A stretch of DNA of 8,733 nucleotides from JAVZLH01 sp038883475 (lineage in GTDB: Archaea > Thermoproteota > Bathyarchaeia > Bathyarchaeales > Bathycorpusculaceae), in NCBI GenBank assembly GCA_038883475.1, contig JAVZMA010000029.1:1-8733 (forward strand), given 5' to 3'. Of this stretch, positions 4,734 through 8,733 are shown piece by piece. Numbering within the stretch: position 1 is the stretch's first letter; the number at the start of each line of letters is the position of its first letter. Under the pieces are notes generated by a model, which was not told the DNA's origin, did not search any database, and saw only the letters and a list, made by a program, of their open reading frames with translations. The position numbers and the translations under genes were made by a program.

Positions 4734-5219
4734 GTGCCTTGGTTTAAAACGCTAAAGTTCAAAAAATCCGAAGCGGAAAAAGTTGAAGCCTCTGAGCCAG
4801 CTGAAACTAAGCCGTCTGAGGCGGTTGAACCGTCAGCCCAACAATCCGCAAGTCCAACGCCTTCAGGGGTTGAAGCCTTTGAAGAGCTTAAACCTCTCAT
4901 TGAAAAGTGGCGGAAAGCATGCTTTGACAATGCAGCCGCGGGCATTGTAGACTTCACTTTGATGCGGCAAAACAACGAAACCCACGCCTACTATGTTTTG
5001 GAGAGGACTTTGAAGCGTGGAGGGGGCGACGCGTTGACGCTTATCCGCGACGACCTAACCATCTGGAGATGCGACAGGACAGTTGTGTTAACGCCGCAGG
5101 GCTACGTCGGAGGAGTTGAACTTGAATGGCAACTTTTGGAAAAACCGCAGGAGCATGGAATAACCCCCGAGAAGGTGATAAGCCTCGTTAAAAGGGTTAC
5201 AGGAGATGAGGTGTCTTGA
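4734..5219 (+). CDS. Unrecognised 161-residue protein with disordered N-terminal linker
   Basis: The chosen GTG start follows GAGGTGAT. The product opens with PWFKTLKFKK, a short basic and aromatic segment. Next comes a linker rich in alanine, glutamate, proline and serine (about residues 14-44) that should be disordered. A folded domain of mixed helix and strand follows (about 45-155, with VEAFEELKPLIEKWRK and AYYVLERTLKRGGGDALTLI). No metal-binding cysteines, Walker motif, signal peptide or membrane segment is visible. It is the first gene after a new promoter, and its stop overlaps the next start, so it leads a second operon with the 5216 and 5934 genes. A tethered adaptor or DNA-associated protein would fit the layout, but I do not recognise the family. 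Confidence 0.7.
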   Translation: MPWFKTLKFKKSEAEKVEASEPAETKPSEAVEPSAQQSASPTPSGVEAFEELKPLIEKWRKACFDNAAAGIVDFTLMRQNNETHAYYVLERTLKRGGGDALTLIRDDLTIWRCDRTVVLTPQGYVGGVELEWQLLEKPQEHGITPEKVISLVKRVTGDEVS

Positions 5220-5884
5220 GGTATGTGTATGTAGCGTATGGCCCCATTGACAAAGTTCAACTGTCAGCTTCAGCCAAACCCTTAGACGCGCTGCTTCATA
5301 CCGGATTCGATCTGTTTGTTGAAATAGGTCCAAGGCATTGGGTTCGGGCTATAGATCTGCCCGACAGCCATCCAGCGCTGGTTCAAATGAAAATGGGCGG
5401 ACTGCAGGCGGGCTTGATAGACGCCAACGGCCAGAAAATTCAAATTTTAAACGCCTGCAGCCCAGAACACCGCCAGCTTGCAGCCCGGGAAGGCCTCATA
5501 ATAAACTCGCCATACACCGAAGAGAAACGTCAAGCATTGCTGGCCGCGTTGGCTAAAATCCGACGGGAGCTGCGCCTCATAGCCCTTTCAAAACGGGTTG
5601 CAAAAATCCAGGCGGTTCTTGACATTGAGAAGGAGATTGAGGAAATTGAAACGCTCCTTAAGAAAGAGCGCCCTCAGCAGCCCGCATGGGACAACGTTAC
5701 AAACAAAACATTAAACGTCCTGGACACAATAGCCGACTTGATTCCCACAAACTTTGAGCGTTTCCAACTTCAGGAAGCAATTCGAAAAGCCAAAAAAGAA
5801 GCCCAGTTGGAGGCGCTCACCGAGGAAAGCCTCCTAGCAAACCCGGAGAAGCTAAACGAAATCCGAAAAATGCTGCTGGCCTAA
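5216..5884 (+). CDS. Unrecognised 222-residue protein: globular N-terminus, long helical C-terminus
   Basis: TTG 5216 overlaps the preceding stop (TTGA). GAGGTG (5208-5213) is only 2 nt upstream and GGAG (5202-5205) is 10 nt upstream, so the start is slightly uncertain; GTG 5225 is an alternative that loses three residues. Residues 1-95 look globular, with a strand RYVYVAYGP at the start and a RHWVRAIDLP segment. Residues 100-150 are one long charged helix, probably a coiled coil (AKIRRELRLIALSKRV, then DIEKEIEEIETLLKKE). After a proline-rich break a second helical part runs from about 160 to 222. No catalytic motif is recognisable. Coiled coils in this gene and the next suggest a multimeric structural or partition-like complex, which is inferred. 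Confidence 0.7.
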   Translation: MRYVYVAYGPIDKVQLSASAKPLDALLHTGFDLFVEIGPRHWVRAIDLPDSHPALVQMKMGGLQAGLIDANGQKIQILNACSPEHRQLAAREGLIINSPYTEEKRQALLAALAKIRRELRLIALSKRVAKIQAVLDIEKEIEEIETLLKKERPQQPAWDNVTNKTLNVLDTIADLIPTNFERFQLQEAIRKAKKEAQLEALTEESLLANPEKLNEIRKMLLA

Positions 5885-5933
5885 AACAAGCCAAAACACT
5901 CCCCATTTTTCTCTGTAAAAGAGGTGAAAACAC

Positions 5934-6311
5934 GTGGAATTAAACAGAAAAATAAGGTTTTTCATGTTGAAAACTCAGCGGATGCGCGAAAAGGCAGCTA
6001 AACGTCTTGAGGGATGGATTGAAAGGGCGGAGAAGGCTTCGGAGCAAGCTTCAGACGAAAAGTTAAAGCAGGAATGGCTCAGAATCGCCGGCTTTCTACA
6101 TCAAGTTTTGAACACGGTTCTAAAATGGTATGACGAGGTGCGCCTCAACGAGGATTTACAAGAAGCCGAGAAACTTTTAAACGAAATTAAAGAATGGCAG
6201 GAAGAGCTTGAAATGCGGGAACGCGAGCTCCAAATCAAAGAGCAGGAGCTTAACCGAAAAATCGCCGCCCTAGAGAAGGCTCAAGCAGAGGGGGGAGGGG
6301 GTAGGGTTTGA
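5934..6311 (+). CDS. Coiled-coil protein of 125 residues, unrecognised
   Basis: GTG 5934 has an excellent GAGGTG (5921-5926) 7 nt upstream. The N-terminus is basic (NRKIRFFMLKTQRMREKAAKR), as in proteins that contact nucleic acid. A helical bundle region follows with tryptophans at 28, 48 and 65, then a long heptad coiled coil (about 72-117, rich in E, K, L and Q). It ends in a GGGG-R-V tail encoded by the G-rich tract that doubles as ribosome binding site for the next gene. There is no membrane segment or enzyme motif. The stop overlaps the TTG of the ribbon-helix-helix gene. Its function is unknown; a scaffold or partition role with the 5216 product is possible. Confidence 0.7.
   Translation: MELNRKIRFFMLKTQRMREKAAKRLEGWIERAEKASEQASDEKLKQEWLRIAGFLHQVLNTVLKWYDEVRLNEDLQEAEKLLNEIKEWQEELEMRERELQIKEQELNRKIAALEKAQAEGGGGRV
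6290..6306 (+). promoter_or_regulatory. G-rich ribosome binding site before the ribbon-helix-helix gene
   Basis: GGGGGGAGGGGGTAGGG lies just before TTG 6308 and contains GGAGGGGG. It is at the same time the last coding stretch of the upstream gene. Three G-runs and a following GG could also fold into a weak two-layer G-quadruplex, which would modulate translation. Confidence 0.45.
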
Positions 6312-6481
6312 GGCCCAAAAACCCCAAACCCCAATTTAAAATCCGCCTGGACCCCATCATTTGGAAAACCTTCAAACTCAAATGCAAAAGTGAAGGGCTA
6401 AGACCAAACAGCGTAGTTGAGCGGCTAATTTTGCTTTACCTGGAAAAACCCTTCGTCATCAAATTTTTAGAAGGCGAATAA
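6308..6481 (+). CDS. Ribbon-helix-helix (CopG/Arc-like) regulator, 57 residues, just upstream of the integrase
   Basis: TTG 6308 overlaps the preceding stop (TTGA) and follows a strong G-rich ribosome binding site. A strand FKIRLD (residues 10-15) leads into a helix (about 16-28), a GLRPNS turn (30-35) and a second helix (about 36-47), the canonical order of the ribbon-helix-helix fold. Such proteins dimerise so that the paired strands read the major groove. The stop TAA is followed directly by the integrase ATG, so the two are almost certainly translated from one message. In many mobile elements a small protein in this position is an excisionase-like factor or a repressor of the integrase; that role is inferred here from position and fold. 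Confidence 0.75.
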   Translation: MRPKNPKPQFKIRLDPIIWKTFKLKCKSEGLRPNSVVERLILLYLEKPFVIKFLEGE

Positions 6482-7729
6482 ATGGCTGAAGAGGCTCCCG
6501 CATATAGCCCAAAAGAAAAGCCCATTTTCGTAATCAAAGCTAAAAACGGGCTTTGCTGTCCAGAATGCAGCAGCAAAAGGCTTTACAAGGATGGCTTACG
6601 CTATCTAGCCGACGACTCAGCGGTTCAACGCTACTTGTGTAGGGATTGCGGTTACCGCTTTAGCTGGCCGAGGGCTGAAAAGCCAAAGCAGCATAGAGGC
6701 AAGAATTTAAAAAGCGAACATGGCTTAACTTTTAGCCGATGCAGCTCCGGAGCCTTGGCCCTTCTGGAGCGTAGCGTGGAAGGGGCCATGAGTGGGCAGA
6801 AGGAAAACGGGCAATGGGCTGCGGGAGCCACAGGTATACCAGAAGCTTCCGCCAATATATTGGGATTTGCGTGGCATTTGAAGCGGCTTGGGCGTTGCGA
6901 AAACACCATTATAAGGTATGTTTACGACTTGCGCCGCCTCGAAAAGCTTGGAGCCAACCTTGAGGACCCGCAGAGCGTCTTGGACGTCATCGCCAAACTC
7001 TGCGTCTCCAACACTAGGAAAAACCAGTTTGCCAAAGCCTACAAACAATACGCGAAATTCAGAGGGCTAACGTTTGAACCTCCAAACTACAAGCCAACCA
7101 AAACGCTGCCCTTCATTCCCTTAGAGTTGGAAATCGACCAGCTGATAGCCTGCTGCAACCACCGAATGGCTGCGCTTCTACAACTGTTGAAGGAAACCGG
7201 AATGCGCGTCGGAGAAGCCCTAAACCTCAAATGGATCGACCTGGACGTGGAAAGACGTGTAGTCAAGGTTTCGCCGGAAAAAGGCGGAGAACCAAGGTTC
7301 ATGAGGCTAAGCAGCCACTGCATTCAAATGTTAAACGCGCTTCCCAGAAAAAGCGAGTACATTTTCGGCGGAAAAGCCAAAATAAACCATTATCAAAAAA
7401 GCCTCCAATGGTTTCGTAGGAAGGCAGCCTATAAGCTTCAAAACCCAAGATTGCTGAAGATCCACTTTCACACGCTACGCCACTGGTTTGCCACCATGCT
7501 ATACCATAAAACCAAGGATCCATGGCATGTTAAACGCATGCTTGGACACAGAAGCCTATCAAACACGGAGATCTACATAAACATTGAAAACGCTCTTTTC
7601 CCAGAGTCCAACGATGAATTCCACGTTAAAGTTGCACGTTCAATAAACGAAGCGGTCCAGCTGGTTGAACAAGGCTTTGAATACGTCTGCGAAATGGACG
7701 GAGCAAAAATCTTCAGGAAGCGAAAGTAG
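6482..7729 (+). CDS. Tyrosine recombinase (integrase) with N-terminal zinc ribbon
   Basis: This 415-residue protein has a zinc ribbon (C26, C29, C53, C56), a linker, a SAM-like core-binding domain (about 123-205) and a catalytic domain (about 210-372). The catalytic set is complete: R242 in GMRVGEALNL, K267, H330 and R333 in HFHTLRH, H356 in LGHRS and nucleophile Y365 in TEIYINI. It should cut and rejoin DNA through a 3'-phosphotyrosine at the att sites. After the tyrosine, VQLVEQGFEYVCEMDGAKIFRKRK forms the kind of C-terminal tail seen in archaeal integrases. The gene starts directly after the ribbon-helix-helix stop (TAAATG) and ends 31 bp from the right repeat. It overlaps the convergent glycosylase fragment by 17 bp. 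It is intact in the integrated state, so it can also excise the element. The fused zinc ribbon probably adds DNA or partner binding. Confidence 0.93.
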   Translation: MAEEAPAYSPKEKPIFVIKAKNGLCCPECSSKRLYKDGLRYLADDSAVQRYLCRDCGYRFSWPRAEKPKQHRGKNLKSEHGLTFSRCSSGALALLERSVEGAMSGQKENGQWAAGATGIPEASANILGFAWHLKRLGRCENTIIRYVYDLRRLEKLGANLEDPQSVLDVIAKLCVSNTRKNQFAKAYKQYAKFRGLTFEPPNYKPTKTLPFIPLELEIDQLIACCNHRMAALLQLLKETGMRVGEALNLKWIDLDVERRVVKVSPEKGGEPRFMRLSSHCIQMLNALPRKSEYIFGGKAKINHYQKSLQWFRRKAAYKLQNPRLLKIHFHTLRHWFATMLYHKTKDPWHVKRMLGHRSLSNTEIYINIENALFPESNDEFHVKVARSINEAVQLVEQGFEYVCEMDGAKIFRKRK

Positions 7730-8000
7730 AATGGCTGCAACCTTCCATGAACCGTTCAAAGTTTCCATTTCCCATGTAAATGAAGGCTTTTCCAGAATCC
7801 GAAAACATGGGCTCGTTAAAGGCTTTTCTCCCCTCATAGGCTTTTGAGGCTGGGTCTTTCTCGCCGTAATAGGCTTCTGTTTCAACAATTTTCCCGCTTA
7901 AAGTTTGATGATTAAGTTTTCTAACAAGCACTTTTCCAAGAAGCTCTCTTGCCACAATGGCTGGGTCTCTCTCGTAAAAGCTTTTGGGGAGGGTTTTCAT
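7713..8000 (-). pseudogene. mpg: 3-methyladenine DNA glycosylase, N-terminal half, interrupted by the element
   Basis: From ATG 7998-8000 the frame encodes the proximal half of an AAG/Mpg glycosylase, starting KTLPKSFYERDP...VARELLGKVLV. It contains the active-site segment VETEAYYG, in which E42 and Y44 correspond to human E125 and Y127. The position of human H136 is K53 here (DPASKAYEG instead of the usual DPASHAY). Family homology ends at KAFIYM (about residue 76). The remaining 19 residues (GNGNFERFMEG...) are read from the junction and element and end at a stop inside the integrase gene. The rest of the enzyme lies at 329-685. This half keeps the catalytic glutamate but lacks the second half of the base pocket and the GPGRLTKAL block. 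It keeps the native promoter, so its transcript runs antisense into the integrase 3' end. Confidence 0.88.
7743..7778. repeat. Right attachment site (attR) with two imperfect copies 20 bp apart
   Basis: TTCCATGAACC (7743-7753) is identical to attL 670-680. Exactly 20 bp further, TTCCATTTCCC (7763-7773) is an 8-of-11 copy, and the stretch 7760-7778 matches attL 667-685 at 16 of 19 positions. Chromosomal glycosylase sequence starts at the CCATGTA end of this repeat. The 20-bp period is two helical turns, compatible with two recombinase binding sites on one face. Confidence 0.65.
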
Positions 8001-8025
8001 AACTGAAAGTGATTTGGGTGTTAGG

Positions 8026-8048
8026 CTTTAAATCCTTTAAACCTTAAG
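8026..8048. promoter_or_regulatory. Bidirectional promoter between the glycosylase and MTH938 genes
   Basis: CTTTAAAT (8026-8033) and CTTTAAAC (8035-8042) lie between two divergent genes. Read leftward, ATTTAAAG is about 27-34 bp before the glycosylase ATG, as for a leaderless transcript. Read rightward, the second box is 26-33 bp before ATG 8068. Confidence 0.5.
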
Positions 8049-8067
8049 ACAATATTGGTGAACGTGG

Positions 8068-8415
8068 ATGATAGACTCCTATGATTTCGGCGTTATGGTT
8101 ATTAATGGTAAACGCTACACCAGCGACCTCGTAGTCTTTCCAGACAAAGTCATGAGCGGTTGGTGGAGGAAAGAGGGGCATAGAATCCACGTTGAAGATT
8201 TAAAGGAAGTCCTTGACCATAAGCCGCTTCCAGAGGTTCTTGTGGTTGGCACGGGTTATTCCGGACTTGTTAAGGTTATGCCAGAAGTTGATGACGCCTT
8301 AAAAGAGCGGGGAATAAGGCTTATCGCCCAACCTACTGGCGAAGCCTACAAGACCTTCAACGAGCTTCTGAGGGCTGGGAAGGCTGTGGCTGGCGCCTTC
8401 CATCTTACATGCTGA
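8068..8415 (+). CDS. MTH938 (DUF498) domain protein
   Basis: The 115-residue product matches the MTH938/AAMDC-like single-domain family along its whole length. It has an FGVMVINGKRY opening, the WWRKEGH segment, LPEVLVVGTGYSG near residue 55-67 and the GEAYKTFNELLRAGKAVAGAFHLTC ending. The family is a compact alpha/beta fold found in archaea, bacteria and mitochondrial assembly factors; its biochemical role in archaea is not established. ATG 8068 has GGTG 7 nt upstream. It is chromosomal, divergent from the glycosylase and followed by an M20 peptidase gene with its own probable promoter. Nothing in it appears affected by the insertion. Confidence 0.88.
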   Translation: MIDSYDFGVMVINGKRYTSDLVVFPDKVMSGWWRKEGHRIHVEDLKEVLDHKPLPEVLVVGTGYSGLVKVMPEVDDALKERGIRLIAQPTGEAYKTFNELLRAGKAVAGAFHLTC

Positions 8416-8435
8416 TTGCAGTTTACCCGCAAAAT

Positions 8436-8443
8436 CTTAAATG
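8436..8443 (+). promoter_or_regulatory. Probable TATA box of the M20 peptidase gene
   Basis: CTTAAATG lies 38-45 bp before ATG 8481, giving a short leader of about 15 nt that contains GGTGGGTG (8472-8479) as ribosome binding site. Confidence 0.4.
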
Positions 8444-8480
8444 GTTTCAGCCCATATCATGAGGCTAAAGTGGTGGGTGC

Positions 8481-8733
8481 ATGGTTGTGAGGCTTCTAAC
8501 GGAAGTTGAGGAGGAAATCACGGCTCTTCTAAGCGATTTAATCCGTATAAACACTACAAACCCGCCTGGAAACGAGACGCAAGCCGCAAAATACTTGGCG
8601 GAAACATTGGAAAGGGAAGGCTTTGAATGTGAGGTTTTGGAATCTGCCCCTGGAAGGGGGAACGTTATAACCCGCCTTAAAGGAACAGGTGAGAAGCCAA
8701 GCCTCCTACTGCTTTCCCATCTTGATGTGGTGG
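8481..8733 (+). CDS. M20-family metallopeptidase (ArgE/DapE/acylase type), N-terminal part
   Basis: Only the first 84 residues lie in the window. The segment LIRINTTNPPGNE (about 20-32) is the typical N-terminal motif of M20 amidohydrolases. SHLDVV (79-84) is the first metal motif, where H80 would bind one of two zinc ions and D82 tunes the site. Family members are usually about 380-420 residues, so roughly four fifths is missing. They hydrolyse acyl-amino acids or small peptides in the cytosol, for example acetylornithine or succinyl-diaminopimelate; the visible part does not decide the substrate. ATG 8481 follows GGTGGGTG. An alternative GTG two codons downstream (8487) is less well spaced. 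It is chromosomal and on the same strand as the MTH938 gene. Confidence 0.87.
   Translation, partial: MVVRLLTEVEEEITALLSDLIRINTTNPPGNETQAAKYLAETLEREGFECEVLESAPGRGNVITRLKGTGEKPSLLLLSHLDVV

Larger units (their letters stand above)
667..7778. mobile_element. Integrative element of about 7.1 kb inserted into the DNA glycosylase gene
   Basis: Both boundaries are defined by the split mpg gene: its C-terminal half ends at about 685 and its N-terminal half resumes at about 7760, both on the minus strand in the order expected after insertion. Imperfect 19-bp direct repeats (667-685 and 7760-7778, 16 of 19 identical) mark the junctions. A tyrosine recombinase ends 31 bp from the right repeat, the usual position for an element's own integrase. 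Genes inside include an AAA+ ATPase as probable replication protein, zinc-finger and ribbon-helix-helix DNA-binding proteins and several unrecognised genes. No capsid, portal, terminase, conjugation ATPase or relaxase is recognisable. The element is therefore best described as an integrated plasmid or viral satellite. The integrase is intact after integration, unlike SSV-type elements whose integrase is split. Confidence 0.85.

Noticed and set aside
7231..7419. Plus-strand and minus-strand frames inside the integrase and AAA+ genes
   Set aside because: They are out-of-frame shadows without ribosome binding sites or protein-like composition.
6482..7729. SSV-type element with an integrase split by integration
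   Set aside because: The integrase is complete from zinc ribbon to C-terminal tail, with all catalytic residues in one frame, and the att site lies outside it.
670..7753. Exact 11-bp repeat TTCCATGAACC as the true recombination core
   Set aside because: Recombination at 670-680 and 7743-7753 leaves an extra 20 bp in the glycosylase gene and puts the halves out of frame (a stop follows shortly). The 19-bp imperfect repeat restores the frame, so the 11-mer is kept only as an att-associated repeat.
1..8733. CRISPR array, rRNA, tRNA gene or insertion sequence
   Set aside because: No regularly spaced repeat family, tRNA cloverleaf, rRNA stretch or DDE/HUH transposase is visible on either strand. 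The only recombinase is the tyrosine integrase.

Overview
The window reads as archaeal chromosome carrying a foreign insert of about 7.1 kb. Archaeal signs are TATA-like boxes (TTTAAA, CTTAAA) placed for TATA-binding-protein promoters, GAGGTG-type ribosome binding sites in front of GTG and TTG starts, an MTH938-type gene and small zinc-finger and ribbon-helix-helix genes typical of archaeal mobile elements. The style resembles Bathyarchaeia or related Thermoproteota, but that placement is an inference from general familiarity, not from a search.

Chromosomal flanks. On the left (1-685, minus strand) lie the N-terminal part of a YfcE/MJ0936-type metallophosphoesterase, cut by the window edge, and the C-terminal half of a 3-methyladenine DNA glycosylase (Mpg/AAG). 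On the right (about 7760-8733) lie the N-terminal half of the same glycosylase on the minus strand, then, divergently on the plus strand, an MTH938-domain gene and the start of an M20 metallopeptidase gene. The two glycosylase halves are separated by the insert and join in frame when it is removed.

The insert (about 667-7778). Its left end has 204 bp without a gene, a small minus-strand gene and a divergent promoter. Then comes a plus-strand run: three overlapping small genes (1187-1927, the third frameshifted), a basic zinc-ribbon protein with an AT-hook-like segment (1976), a helical protein (2469), a structured leader (2827-2920), an AAA+ ATPase with a C-terminal zinc finger that is the best candidate for a replication protein (2923-4326), and a CxxC protein (4326). 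After a hairpin terminator and a new promoter with a large dyad come three unrecognised genes (4734-6311), a 57-residue ribbon-helix-helix protein and a tyrosine recombinase with an N-terminal zinc ribbon (6482-7729). The recombinase ends next to the right attachment site.

How it fits together. The recombinase and its upstream ribbon-helix-helix partner probably control integration and excision at a site inside the glycosylase gene. The AAA+ protein probably replicates the excised circle. No capsid, terminase, conjugation, restriction or toxin gene is recognisable, so the element looks like a cryptic integrative plasmid or satellite. Notable points are the split base-excision-repair gene, an unusual attachment junction, a 27-bp-arm inverted repeat inside the ATPase gene, and a leader that can pair with the ATPase gene's ribosome binding site.
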